Source: Treponema sp.
GTDB lineage: Bacteria; Spirochaetota; Spirochaetia; Treponematales; Treponemataceae
NCBI GenBank assembly: GCA_017940255.1
Contig: JAGAZB010000005.1
Span: 1 to 64,000 of the forward strand
DNA: 64,000 nt
Reading direction: 5' to 3'
How positions within the stretch are numbered: position 1 is the first letter of the stretch; every line of letters begins with the position of its first letter. A program made the translations under genes and the position numbers. This document shows positions 49,975 to 59,157 of the stretch, in pieces. The notes beneath the pieces were generated by a model that saw nothing but the letters and a program-made list of their open reading frames with translations, was not told the DNA's origin and made no database searches.

Positions 49975-51387
49975 ATGAAAAACGTTAAAAAGTTACATTG
50001 TGGCTTCGTGGCACTTATGGCCGTGTTTGCCCTGGCTTTTGCTGGTTGTGCGCAATCTGCAGATGATGAAGATAATGCAGCACTTGAAAATCCTGCAGAT
50101 GCAAGTTCTGGTACAGACGCTTCGGCCGATGGAACAGACTCAACAGATGCTTCTGGGGTAAAAGTTCTAAAAGCTGGTGATAGTGTTACAGTAAACGTAG
50201 GTGAAAGTGTTACTGTAAAAGCTGAAGGCAAAACAGCAGCTGAATTTACACAGTCAGGCCTTACAATCACTCATAAAGGTGATGGCGTTTTTGAAATTTC
50301 CGCAGCTGCAACAATGTCCGAGGCAAGCGTAAATGTAAACTTCAACGACGGTACAGATTCAGATGACGGTATTGATATTACTCTTTATGTTTATGATCCT
50401 AATTATACATTGAATATTACTTTGGATTCTGTTGTTGCAGAAAGTGCCGCTTCAATCAGTATTTATGCAGAAGGTAAGGAAGATGATGAAACAGAAGCTA
50501 CATTGAAACAGACTGTAAATGCAACTTATACAGCAGGTGCTACAAGTGCAAGTGCTAAACTTGCTAAAGACAAAGCTAATTCATACAAATACTTTAATAA
50601 CATTGTAGTAACTGTAAAAGACAGCGATGGAAACGAAATTGATGTAGAAACTAATCCTGTTTACTTCTGTTATACTGACACAGCATTTACTGGAATTACA
50701 GTATCTGAGGCAGTTGCTGAAAAAACATTCACAATCAATTTCCAGGGCTTCACAATTCCTGGAGGGTCAGTAACAGGACTTAAATACTCTACTGCTTGGG
50801 CATCTTCAAGCTCTGAATGGTCTGAAGACTCAATAGTGACACCAACTGTTACTGTCGCAGCTGATGGTGCATCTGCAACATTTACTGTTGCAAGTACAAG
50901 TGAATTCTACATTGACTGGACTGCGGTTGTTGTAAAAGATTCTGAAGGAAATACAATTTCTATTTCTGCAGGAAATACAGAAGCAAACCAATGGTACAGC
51001 TATAGTGGAAAAGTATGGTCGAACACTCTTACACATGTAAGTGGAGAATATGTAAATCTTTGCAATGCTCAGGCATGGAGTAATTCTGACTCTGGTTCAG
51101 AAAATGTATTTATTTCTGTTCTTGATGCCTCAGCTTTTACATCTTTGAACATTTCCACACTGAGAGTTCGTATTACTCTTTCAACAGGTTCCTGGGCTAA
51201 TGCTTCGAGTGCAGCTGCGTGGGCTGATGCAACTTATGCAAATACTTCCTGGAGCGATGATGCAAATGCCCATGAAGTTATAATTACAAGTTCAGATTTT
51301 ATTTCTGCATTAAAAACTAATGGGTTGTATGTTGCAACCTCAGCTGGAAGTGCTGGTACAGTTACTGTGGATTACATAGCACAGTAA
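49975..51387 (+). CDS. Ig-like-domain surface lipoprotein of the galactan regulon
   Basis: A 470-residue lipoprotein (FAGC, Cys about 25) with a low-complexity Asp/Ser/Thr/Ala spacer (about 28-65). It then has beta-sandwich, Ig-like or bacterial-adhesin-type segments (VLKAGDSVTVNVGESVTVKAEGKT; YTLNITLDSVVAESAASISIYAEGKE; FTINFQGFTIPGGSV) and a C-terminal module like that of the preceding galactanase (about 375-470). Transcribed alone from the O2/O3 promoter and closed by a hairpin. Likely an abundant surface glycan-binding protein: two operators and strong AGGAGG suggest tight control with high output. No catalytic motif seen. Confidence 0.72.
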   Translation: MKNVKKLHCGFVALMAVFALAFAGCAQSADDEDNAALENPADASSGTDASADGTDSTDASGVKVLKAGDSVTVNVGESVTVKAEGKTAAEFTQSGLTITHKGDGVFEISAAATMSEASVNVNFNDGTDSDDGIDITLYVYDPNYTLNITLDSVVAESAASISIYAEGKEDDETEATLKQTVNATYTAGATSASAKLAKDKANSYKYFNNIVVTVKDSDGNEIDVETNPVYFCYTDTAFTGITVSEAVAEKTFTINFQGFTIPGGSVTGLKYSTAWASSSSEWSEDSIVTPTVTVAADGASATFTVASTSEFYIDWTAVVVKDSEGNTISISAGNTEANQWYSYSGKVWSNTLTHVSGEYVNLCNAQAWSNSDSGSENVFISVLDASAFTSLNISTLRVRITLSTGSWANASSAAAWADATYANTSWSDDANAHEVIITSSDFISALKTNGLYVATSAGSAGTVTVDYIAQ

Positions 51388-51393
51388 AACAAT

Positions 51394-51427
51394 CGGACTG
51401 CCCACTCCTACCAAAAAGGGCAGTCCG
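51394..51427 (+). terminator. Hairpin after the Ig-like lipoprotein gene
   Basis: Perfect ten-base-pair stem CGGACTGCCC / GGGCAGTCCG with a 14-nt loop. Only a weak pyrimidine run follows. Confidence 0.6.
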
Positions 51428-51462
51428 CCTCTCTGGAGGAAATAAATTTTTTTATAAAAATA

Positions 51463-51502
51463 TCAACACGTGTAAACATTTTTGTTGATTGTGGTGTATA
51501 AT
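51463..51502 (+). promoter_or_regulatory. LacI-gene promoter with operator O4
   Basis: Operator TCAACACGTGTAAA (51463-51476) covers the -35 region; TATAAT is at 51497-51502. The arrangement predicts autorepression by promoter occlusion. Confidence 0.72.
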
Positions 51503-51529
51503 AAATCTCTGTAAGGAGATTTATTAAAA

Positions 51530-52588
51530 ATGGAAGAAGAGATGAGAACAACAGATTCTACTAAAAGGACAGTTACTCAAAACGACGTAGCAAAAGCTGC
51601 CGGCGTTACCCGTAGTATGGTCAGTTATGTAATCAGTGGAAATTCTGGTCGTTCTGTTGCGCCTGAAACCCGCGAACGCATACTTAAAGTTATTGAAGAA
51701 CTTGGTTATCGTCCGAATAAGGCAGCTCAGGCATTGCAGCTTGGAGATGTTGCATTTGCAGCAAAAAATATTGGAGTAGTACTTCCAAACTCAGCAGCTT
51801 TCCTGCGTCCGTTTTATACAGAAATTCTTGAAGGAATTTTTACTGCGGCTCATGAACACAACTACAATGTAAAGTTTATCCGTTTTTTTGGAGAACTTTC
51901 AGATCCTGTTCTGTTCAATGAACTTATTCATCCGGAATCAATCGGTTCACTTCTGCTTGTTGCAGTAAATCAGGCAATTAAAACAGCAGAAGATGAAAAA
52001 ATTCTTGGACGCATTAAGGAATTGATAAAAAAAACTGTATGTCTTGAATGGAAAGCAGACGGACTTACAAGTGTACTTTTTGACCGTCAGGAAACAGCTG
52101 TAAAGGCAACTGAATATCTTATTAAAAAAGGATATTCAGAAATTGCCTATATTGGTGAAAATGACGAACGTGTTTTTGGCGTTCAGCAGGCACTGCTCCG
52201 ACATGATTTGAATGCCGTACAGCGGTATTTTTACCTTGCAGAAGGTTTTAATATGCAGACTGGTTACGAAGGAATGAAATCAATTGCCGAAAAGAACAAT
52301 GGAGTCTTTCCTCGTGCAATAGTATGCGGTTCCGACGAAGTTGCCGTTGGTGCCATGTGCTACCTTAATGAAAATGGAATTAAGATTCCTGAACAGGTAG
52401 CAATCATAAGTATTGATAACATAGAACTTGCAGCTTATACAAATCCGCCTTTAACGACAATCAATGTTCAAAAAAAGGCAATGGGCTATAAGGCTGTAGA
52501 AATGATTATAAATGATTCTGTAGGTCAGGGTGATGAGGCAGTTTGCATTACCCTGCCGACAGAAATTATAGAAAGAAAATCTTGCTGA
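51530..52588 (+). CDS. LacI-family repressor of the galactan locus
   Basis: A 352-residue regulator. The N-terminal LacI helix-turn-helix (VTQNDVAKAAGVTRSMVSYVISG) and hinge helix (RPNKAAQALQLGD) precede a periplasmic-binding-protein-type effector domain (about 75-350; NIGVVLPNSAAFLRPFYTEILEGIF, AIVCGSDEVAVGAMCYLNENGIKIPEQVAIISIDNIELAAYTNPPLTTI). It should bind the CACGTG-centred sites O1-O4 and release them with a galactan-derived sugar. ATG 51530 is 11 bases from AAGGAG; ATG 51542 is an alternative. It heads the operon with importer and beta-galactosidase genes, so regulator and uptake system are co-expressed. Confidence 0.92.
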   Translation: MEEEMRTTDSTKRTVTQNDVAKAAGVTRSMVSYVISGNSGRSVAPETRERILKVIEELGYRPNKAAQALQLGDVAFAAKNIGVVLPNSAAFLRPFYTEILEGIFTAAHEHNYNVKFIRFFGELSDPVLFNELIHPESIGSLLLVAVNQAIKTAEDEKILGRIKELIKKTVCLEWKADGLTSVLFDRQETAVKATEYLIKKGYSEIAYIGENDERVFGVQQALLRHDLNAVQRYFYLAEGFNMQTGYEGMKSIAEKNNGVFPRAIVCGSDEVAVGAMCYLNENGIKIPEQVAIISIDNIELAAYTNPPLTTINVQKKAMGYKAVEMIINDSVGQGDEAVCITLPTEIIERKSC

Positions 52589-52614
52589 TTTTTTGGTTCA
52601 AATAGGAGGACAAA

Positions 52615-53814
52615 ATGAACAAAAAAATTATGGCGGCTGTACTTGCCGGAGCAGTAATGTTGTCTTTTTCATGCAGTAAAAAATCTGCTGCCGGAAAAAG
52701 TGGAAAAGTAGTATTAACAGTATGGGAGTCTACAAACGGTCCGGACGAGTTTATTAAGCAGGCTGGCGAAGCTTACACAAAAACTCATCCGAATGTAGAA
52801 ATCAAATATGTAAATGTTGAACTCGGTGATGCTGTAACTCAGATTGCCCTGGATGGCCCTGCTGGAGTAGGTCCAGATTTGTTTGCTGCTCCACATGACC
52901 GCCTTGGTTCTTTGGTTAGCGGGGGACATGTTCTTCCAACTGCAAATCCTGACAAAGTAAAATCAGAAGTGCTTGCTGCGTGTTCAAGTGCCCTTACTTA
53001 CGACGGTACAATGTACGGATATCCAGTTTCAGCAGAAACTTATGCTCTCTTCTATAATAAAGACTTGATTGCCGAAGAAGACGTTCCAACAACTTGGGAA
53101 GGTCTTGCTCAGTGGTCAAAAGATTTCAATGCAAAGAATCCTGGAAAGTATGGTTTTGTAATGGACGTGGGAAGTGGATATTACACAATTGTATTTACAA
53201 CTTCAGAGGGTAACCGTCTGTTTGGACCAGATGGAACTGATACAAATAACACAAACATCAATTCAGATGCTTCTATCAAGGGAATGAAATTCTTCCAGAG
53301 TATGCGCAAAGGACTCGATGTTCCTGCTGCCGATCTGGATACTTCAACATCAGATGCTGCTTTCCAGGCAGGAACAGCTGCAATGCACATTACAGGTCTT
53401 TGGAACGTAGTTCCATTTGAAAATGCTGGAATCGACTTTGGCGTAACAACACTTCCTGCTCTTCCTGGCGAATCTACACCTTGTGCTTCATTCTCAGGAA
53501 CACGTGCAATGTTTGTTTCAGCTTATACAGACCATCCAGATGAAGCAAATGATTTTGCACTCTTCCTGCTCACACCTGAAATGCAGAAACTCCGCTTTGA
53601 TCTTACAGGCACAGTACCTTCTGTAAGTGTTGAAGTTTCTTCTCCATATCTTGGCGGTTTCATGGCTCAACTTGACTATGCTTTCCCAATGCCTTCTATT
53701 CCTGAAATGGGAATGTATTGGGAAGCAATGAATAACGCTTCAAAGAACATTTGGGATGGAGCAGATGTTAAAGCAGAACTTGATGCTTGTAACGCTGCAA
53801 TTCTTGGTAAATAA
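52615..53814 (+). CDS. Galacto-oligosaccharide-binding lipoprotein (MalE-like)
   Basis: A 399-residue family 1 solute-binding lipoprotein (SFSC, Cys about 20). MalE-type features: VVLTVWESTNGPDEFIKQAGEAY, PDLFAAPHDRLGSLVSGGHVLP, YGYPVSAETYALFYNKDL, MHITGLWNV and the C-terminal MPSIPEMGMYWEAMNNASKNIWDG. AGGAGG lies before the ATG. Followed by MalF- and MalG-type permeases and GH35, so the likely ligands are beta-1,4-galacto-oligosaccharides, comparable in role to Bacillus GanS. A 15-bp hairpin after its stop probably raises its mRNA level above the permeases. Confidence 0.9.
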   Translation: MNKKIMAAVLAGAVMLSFSCSKKSAAGKSGKVVLTVWESTNGPDEFIKQAGEAYTKTHPNVEIKYVNVELGDAVTQIALDGPAGVGPDLFAAPHDRLGSLVSGGHVLPTANPDKVKSEVLAACSSALTYDGTMYGYPVSAETYALFYNKDLIAEEDVPTTWEGLAQWSKDFNAKNPGKYGFVMDVGSGYYTIVFTTSEGNRLFGPDGTDTNNTNINSDASIKGMKFFQSMRKGLDVPAADLDTSTSDAAFQAGTAAMHITGLWNVVPFENAGIDFGVTTLPALPGESTPCASFSGTRAMFVSAYTDHPDEANDFALFLLTPEMQKLRFDLTGTVPSVSVEVSSPYLGGFMAQLDYAFPMPSIPEMGMYWEAMNNASKNIWDGADVKAELDACNAAILGK

Positions 53815-53822
53815 GGTCTGCT

Positions 53823-53856
53823 AAATCAAAGGTGTGATAAATCACACCTTTGATTT
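53823..53856 (+). promoter_or_regulatory. Intercistronic hairpin between binding-protein and permease genes
   Basis: Perfect 15-base-pair stem AAATCAAAGGTGTGA / TCACACCTTTGATTT with loop TAAA and no T-run. By analogy with the malE-malF spacer of enterics, it likely protects the upstream mRNA and lowers permease expression. Confidence 0.6.
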
Positions 53857-53901
53857 GAGCGCTTTGTTGCTGAAAAAAAACATTTTATAAGAGAGGTTTG
53901 T

Positions 53902-55221
53902 ATGAAAAATCTTCCTACAGACGGAAGTGCAGAAAAAAAAGTTCATAAAGCAGCCTGCTGTTTTATGGGACTCGCTCATCTAATTTATTTACGAGATTTT
54001 GTAAAAGGCTTATTTTTTGCACTCTGCGAGATTCTTTTCCTTGCATTTTCACCAGCCATTATCAAAAAGTTAATTGATCTGGTTACTCTTGGTTCTCCAC
54101 ATCCAGAACTTCCTATAAAACAGCGTGATAATTCAATTTTCATGCTCATAGACGGCATTTTAATTCTAGCTCTTGTCACAATTTTTATAATTGTATACGT
54201 GCTTTCAGTAAGAAGTGCCAGAAAAGAATATGCTGACTATTGCCGCAAAGGCGTATTTGGTAGTCAGAAAGAACATTTGAATACAGCACTCGGAAAATCA
54301 TTTCCAATTTTTGGACTTGCACCGAGTTTTATCATAGTAATTATTTTTGTTGTTGTTCCACTTATCTTCTCTGTTTGTGTAGCCTTTACAAACTATTCTG
54401 ACCCAAGCCATATCCCGCCAAATAACACCGTTGACTGGGTAGGCTTTCAGAACTTCATGGAACTTATGGGCGGACAGCGCACCTGGTCTCAGGGCTTTGT
54501 TCGTGTAGCAGTCTGGACTTTAGTTTGGGCAGTTCTTTCTACATTTACCTGTTATTTCGGCGGTTTAATTGTTGCAGTTCAGCTGCGAGAAATTAATGCA
54601 AGAATTGCTCCATTCTTCCGTTTTATCTTTATTCTGCCCTATGCAGTACCATCGGTAGTAACAATGCTTGTCTGGAAAAACCTTTTGAACGGAAGTTTCG
54701 GTATTATCAACCGTACGCTCATGACTCTGGGCTTTATACAGAACCCTATTCCATGGCTTTCTGCACCTCATATGGCTCAGTTTGTCTGTGTGTTAATCAA
54801 CCTTTGGGCAGGCTTTGGTTATTTCATGCTCCTTACAATGGGAACAATGACAGCAATTCCTCAGGATATGTATGAAGCTGCCCGTATTGATGGTGCAGGA
54901 AGACTTCAGATCCTGAATAAAATTACATTACCTCTGGTACTATACCAGACAATGCCGCTTATTATCATGTCGTTTGCACATAACGTAAACAACTTTGGAG
55001 CAATCTACTTCTTAACAGGTGGTGCTCCTACCGTTTCCGATAGTACAACAACACTTGCCGGCAGTACAGATATCCTGGTTACATGGATTTACAAACTTAC
55101 AATTACACTCATGAAGTACAATTATGCTTCTGTAATTGCAGTAATGATTTTCATAGTGCTTGCTCCGTTTGCAATTTTCCAGTTCAGACAGACAAAAGCC
55201 TATAAGGAAGGTGAAGTATGA
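53902..55221 (+). CDS. MalF-type sugar ABC permease
   Basis: A 439-residue inner-membrane permease. Two extra N-terminal hydrophobic segments (about 30-55 and 85-105) precede the six-helix core, as in MalF of maltose systems. The ATPase-coupling EAA loop is clear: YEAARIDGAGRLQILNKITLPL. Forms the channel with the next gene product, which overlaps it by four bases (ATGA). GAGAGG before the ATG. Similar in size and layout to Bacillus GanP. Confidence 0.92.
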   Translation: MKNLPTDGSAEKKVHKAACCFMGLAHLIYLRDFVKGLFFALCEILFLAFSPAIIKKLIDLVTLGSPHPELPIKQRDNSIFMLIDGILILALVTIFIIVYVLSVRSARKEYADYCRKGVFGSQKEHLNTALGKSFPIFGLAPSFIIVIIFVVVPLIFSVCVAFTNYSDPSHIPPNNTVDWVGFQNFMELMGGQRTWSQGFVRVAVWTLVWAVLSTFTCYFGGLIVAVQLREINARIAPFFRFIFILPYAVPSVVTMLVWKNLLNGSFGIINRTLMTLGFIQNPIPWLSAPHMAQFVCVLINLWAGFGYFMLLTMGTMTAIPQDMYEAARIDGAGRLQILNKITLPLVLYQTMPLIIMSFAHNVNNFGAIYFLTGGAPTVSDSTTTLAGSTDILVTWIYKLTITLMKYNYASVIAVMIFIVLAPFAIFQFRQTKAYKEGEV

Positions 55222-56060
55222 GAAATAAAACAGTTGGTGGAACAGTCAGTCATGGAATAATATATATTTTATTTTTAATTATTTCGTTTTTTGTAATCTA
55301 TCCGCTTGTGTATGTAGTAAGTGCCGCTTTCAGTCCGGGGAACAGTATTGCATCGCTTAATATTGTTCCATTTGCAGACGGATTTACTGTAAAACACTTT
55401 GTGCATCTGTTCAAAAATACAAATTATGGTATCTGGTTTCTGAATACACTGAAAATCGCAATAGGAACTTCGCTTCTTACTATTATAACATCTTCTATGG
55501 GCGCATATGTTTTTTCACGTTTTCATTTTACGTTCAAAAAGTCTATGCTGATGTCTCTTTTAATTCTTCAGATTTTTCCGTCATTCGTAGGAATGGTTGC
55601 AATTTATGTAATTCTTTATCGAATTGGTGGTCTGGACACCCTCTGGGGGCTGGTTCTGGTTTACACTGCCGGTAACATTCCCTACAACACATGGATGGTA
55701 AAAAACTACATGGATACAATCAGCAAAAACTTAGACGAAGCAGCCCGCATAGACGGAGCTGGCCATTTTAGGGTTTTCACAACAATTACCATGCCAGTAG
55801 CCCGTCCGATTATTACTTTCCTGGGTATTACCAGCTTTACAGCACCATGGATGGACTATATTTTCCCAAAAATGGTATTGCGCTCAATCGATAAACAGAC
55901 TTTAGCCCTGGGATTGTTCAGTTTTGTTTCAGACAAAAAGAACGAGTTCACAACTTTTTCGGCAGGAGCCCTGATTGTAGCAATTCCTTTTGTAATTTTC
56001 TTCCTTCTTACTCAGAAGACATTAATAACTAGTTTTGGTAGCGCAGGAGTTAAGGAATGA
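55218..56060 (+). CDS. MalG-type sugar ABC permease
   Basis: A 280-residue inner-membrane permease with six hydrophobic helices and the EAA loop DEAARIDGAGHFRVFTTITMPV. It overlaps both neighbours by ATGA, so MalF-type, MalG-type and GH35 are translationally coupled. It corresponds to GanQ in Bacillus-type galactan systems. No ATPase gene is in the operon; the gene at 59423 is the nearest candidate. Confidence 0.92.
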   Translation: MRNKTVGGTVSHGIIYILFLIISFFVIYPLVYVVSAAFSPGNSIASLNIVPFADGFTVKHFVHLFKNTNYGIWFLNTLKIAIGTSLLTIITSSMGAYVFSRFHFTFKKSMLMSLLILQIFPSFVGMVAIYVILYRIGGLDTLWGLVLVYTAGNIPYNTWMVKNYMDTISKNLDEAARIDGAGHFRVFTTITMPVARPIITFLGITSFTAPWMDYIFPKMVLRSIDKQTLALGLFSFVSDKKNEFTTFSAGALIVAIPFVIFFLLTQKTLITSFGSAGVKE

Positions 56061-58201
56061 TTTATTCTTACGATAAAACAAGTTTACTTCGTAATGGAAA
56101 ACGGTGGTTCCCTGTAATGGGTGAAATTCACTATTCACGATACCCGCATGAATATTGGCGTGAAAGCCTTCTAAAAATGAAGGCGGGGGGTGTAGATGTA
56201 GCTTCTACCTACGTTATATGGATCCATCACGAAGAAATTGAAGGTCAATATGATTTTACTGGGGACCGCAATCTTCGGCTTTTTATCCAGACCTGTAAAG
56301 AATGCGGCATAAAGCTGTGGCTTCGTATAGGTCCATGGGTTCATGCAGAAGTCCGCAACGGCGGATTCCCTGACTGGCTTTTACAGAAAGATTTTGAAGC
56401 TCGTACCAATGATGAACGGTATTTTGCCCTTGTAGAAAAGTGGTATAAGAAAATTTATGAGCAGGTAGAGGGCTTTTTCTGTTCCGAAAGTGAGCCGGAT
56501 AACCCTATTCTGGGCGTTCAGATTGAAAATGAATTCGGTCATTGCGGCGGCTTGTATGATGAAAGTGGTGAAGACCACATGAAGCGTCTTCTGAAAATGG
56601 CACAGGATATTGGTTTCCTTGTGCCTTATTACACTGCAACAGGCTGGGGCGGGGCACGCACCGGCGGTATGATTCCTGTAATGGGCGGCTATTGTGATGC
56701 CCCATGGGATCCTCGCACAACAGAAATTGAACCTAGCGGAAACTATATTTTTACTTATGAGCGGAACGACCATAATATTGGAAGTGATTTCGGACTTGGC
56801 GAAGGAATTACTTTTGATTCTTCAAAGTTTCCTTATCTGACTGCCGAACTTGGCGGTGGTCTGCAGATGACTTATCACAGGCGCACGGTAGCAAAGGCAA
56901 AAGATATTGGTGCGGTTTCTCTTGTAAAAATTGGAAGTGGTGTAAATCTTCTGGGATATTACATGTATCATGGCGGAACTAACCCTGAAGGAAAACTTAC
57001 TACCCTGCAGGAATCTAAGTCAACTGGAAGTCTGAACGACCTGCCGGTAAAATCTTACGATTTTAACGCCCCAATCCGTGAATATGGTCAGATTTCTGAC
57101 ATTTACAGGGAATTAAAACTTATATTTTATTTTGTCCGTGATTTTGGAAGTGAACTTTGTGATTTGCCTGCTCTTATTCCACAGGATAATCCGCTAAAAC
57201 CGGATAATCTTACCGACATACGCTATGCTTACCGCACAGATGGCAGCCGTGGATATGTTTTTGTAAATAATTATGTGCGCCTAAAAAATATGCCCGAACA
57301 TAAAAATGTAGCATTTGCACTTCCTTCTGGTGGTGCTCTGCCAGAGCTGACCCTTCATTCTGGGGAATACTTTTTCCTGCCTTTCAATATGACTTTTGGC
57401 GGAGTAAAAGTTACTTCTGCAGAATGTTCACCACTTTGCCTTCTTGCTGATGGTACAACTGTGTTCTATGCGCCAGAGTTTTCTGAAAGGAAATCGGGCT
57501 TCTTCCAGTTTGCAGATGATGAGAAAAATACAAGCCCCGAATTCCTTGTACTTTCCAGAAATAATGCTCTTAATGCATGGAAAACTTGTGAAGGCCGCCT
57601 GATAATTTCAGAAAATACCCTTATTCAGGATGGAAGTTCATCTGTTATTACAGGACGTAAAAATTGTGAGCTGTGTGTCTATCCTCCTTTTGAAAAAGTT
57701 CCCGAAGGCTTTAAGCAGAAATGCCTTAAAAACTTAAATCTTGCAGAAGATTTGCCTGCATTTAATTTTGCGGTCTATGAGAGTGCCTGTGCAGAATCTT
57801 ACACAAGCTGTAATGTAGTTGTAAAAGAACTGTCTGCTGATGAAAAAGTAAAAAAGTATTCTCTGGATATTTCTTCTGCTGTAAATGAACTGAAGGAAAA
57901 AGGCGGAGACTGCTTTATAAAACTTTCTTACGAAGGAGATACTGCCCGTATTTATGGACTTGTTGACGGAAAGCGTACACTTATTGCAGATAACTTCTTT
58001 TCTGGAAAAGAATATTCTTGGGAAATTGGTCTCAAACGGTTTTTGAATAAAAATATTGATTTTACAAATCTTGAGCTTGAAATTTCTGCGCTTACCTCCT
58101 TGGCACAGATTTATTTTGAAAAACAGCCTGATTTGCAGAATGGCAGAATGTGCAATTTAATTTCTGCTGCTACGGAGTTTGAATGGTCTTTCAAACTTTG
58201 A
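56057..58201 (+). CDS. GH35 beta-galactosidase
   Basis: A 714-residue glycoside hydrolase family 35 enzyme with no signal peptide, so cytoplasmic. The catalytic barrel (about 5-340) has FPVMGEIHYSRYPHEYWRESLLKMKAGG, IGPWVHAEVRNGGFPDWL, acid/base E159 (GVQIENEFGHCGG) and nucleophile E264 (YLTAELGGGLQ). The C-terminal half is beta-rich and less conserved. It should release galactose from imported galacto-oligosaccharides. Last gene of the lacI-importer operon. GH35 replaces the GH42 enzyme (GanA) seen in Bacillus galactan operons. Confidence 0.92.
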   Translation: MIYSYDKTSLLRNGKRWFPVMGEIHYSRYPHEYWRESLLKMKAGGVDVASTYVIWIHHEEIEGQYDFTGDRNLRLFIQTCKECGIKLWLRIGPWVHAEVRNGGFPDWLLQKDFEARTNDERYFALVEKWYKKIYEQVEGFFCSESEPDNPILGVQIENEFGHCGGLYDESGEDHMKRLLKMAQDIGFLVPYYTATGWGGARTGGMIPVMGGYCDAPWDPRTTEIEPSGNYIFTYERNDHNIGSDFGLGEGITFDSSKFPYLTAELGGGLQMTYHRRTVAKAKDIGAVSLVKIGSGVNLLGYYMYHGGTNPEGKLTTLQESKSTGSLNDLPVKSYDFNAPIREYGQISDIYRELKLIFYFVRDFGSELCDLPALIPQDNPLKPDNLTDIRYAYRTDGSRGYVFVNNYVRLKNMPEHKNVAFALPSGGALPELTLHSGEYFFLPFNMTFGGVKVTSAECSPLCLLADGTTVFYAPEFSERKSGFFQFADDEKNTSPEFLVLSRNNALNAWKTCEGRLIISENTLIQDGSSSVITGRKNCELCVYPPFEKVPEGFKQKCLKNLNLAEDLPAFNFAVYESACAESYTSCNVVVKELSADEKVKKYSLDISSAVNELKEKGGDCFIKLSYEGDTARIYGLVDGKRTLIADNFFSGKEYSWEIGLKRFLNKNIDFTNLELEISALTSLAQIYFEKQPDLQNGRMCNLISAATEFEWSFKL

Positions 58202-58244
58202 TAATTAAATTACAAACATTTTGTAAAATTTTCCGTTTGTCTTA

Positions 58245-58273
58245 TTGACATAGAATTGTGTTTTTGATATATT
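58245..58273 (+). promoter_or_regulatory. Promoter of tRNA-Leu
   Basis: TTGACA (58245-58250), a 17-nt spacer and TATATT (58268-58273). Confidence 0.75.
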
Positions 58274-58287
58274 CAATATCACATTCC

Positions 58288-58369
<82 letters not shown>

Positions 58370-58370
58370 T

Positions 58371-58402
58371 AAGGGCTTCCAGATTGGAAGCTCTTTTTTT
58401 TT
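58371..58402 (+). terminator. Intrinsic terminator after tRNA-Leu
   Basis: Stem GGGCTTCC / GGAAGCTC (one G-U) with loop AGATT and a run of nine T. Confidence 0.85.
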
Positions 58403-58406
58403 GTCG

Positions 58407-58432
58407 TCATTCCCCGGTTCAGCCGGGGAATC
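58407..58432. repeat. Small dispersed hairpin repeat, copy 2
   Basis: TCATTCCCCGG, then a four-base loop region, then CCGGGGAATC; 26 nt, same length and frame TCATT..AATC as 15246-15271 with complementary changes in the stem. Sits between the tRNA terminator and the DUF554 ribosome site. Confidence 0.6.
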
Positions 58433-58446
58433 GTATGGAGTAAAAA

Positions 58447-59157
58447 ATGTTAGCAGTATTTGTAAATTGTGGTGCGGTTATTTTAGGTTCAATAATTGGC
58501 CTTTTGTTTGCAAAAAAATTTACAGACGAACTTTCTGATATGATTCAGACTGCCTGCGGAGTAATTACCCTGGTTCTGGGTATGCAGATGGCTTTTAAAT
58601 ACAACAACATTGTTTATCTGGCTCTTTCTTTAATTCTTGGTGCCATTGTTGGATATGCTCTTGATATAGACGGGGCAATCTTAAAGCTTGGCGGAAAGCT
58701 TGAAAAGCTCACAAAAAAAGGCGAAACTTCCGGCTCTTCAAACTTTGCCTATGCCTTTTTAAATTCATCCGTGCTTTTTTGTGTAGGTGCTATGTCTATT
58801 GTAGGTTCTTTTGAAGCCGGAGTTAATCACAATTATACAACAATTTTTACAAAATCAATTTTAGACGGTTTTATGGCAATTAGTTTTACTGCCGCTATGG
58901 GAATTGGAACTGTTTTTTCTGTAATTGCCATTCTGATTTATCAGGGAGCTCTTACTCTGCTTTCTGAATTCCTGCAGCCTTATGTTTCTGATTTACTGAT
59001 TCAGGAACTTTCTGCCTGTGGTGGCGCCATGATTATAATGATTGCTATAAATCTTCTTGGCCTTAAAAAAATTAAAACTGCAAACTTTCTGCCTGCTCTG
59101 GTATTTGAAATCTTATTTGTACTGCTTGTTCCTCTTGTAATGAAGTTTTTTGGCTAG
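58447..59157 (+). CDS. DUF554-family membrane protein
   Basis: A 236-residue integral membrane protein with about seven hydrophobic helices; the whole chain matches the DUF554 (YdfK-like) family: VNCGAVILGSIIGLLFAKKF, ACGVITLVLGMQMAF, LNSSVLFCVGAMSIVGSFEAG, KSILDGFMAISFTAAMGIG and CGGAMIIMIAINLLGLKKIKTANFLPALV. Function is unknown for the family; transport is suspected. GGAG lies seven bases before the ATG. Single gene between a tRNA and a palindromic element. Confidence 0.88.
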   Translation: MLAVFVNCGAVILGSIIGLLFAKKFTDELSDMIQTACGVITLVLGMQMAFKYNNIVYLALSLILGAIVGYALDIDGAILKLGGKLEKLTKKGETSGSSNFAYAFLNSSVLFCVGAMSIVGSFEAGVNHNYTTIFTKSILDGFMAISFTAAMGIGTVFSVIAILIYQGALTLLSEFLQPYVSDLLIQELSACGGAMIIMIAINLLGLKKIKTANFLPALVFEILFVLLVPLVMKFFG

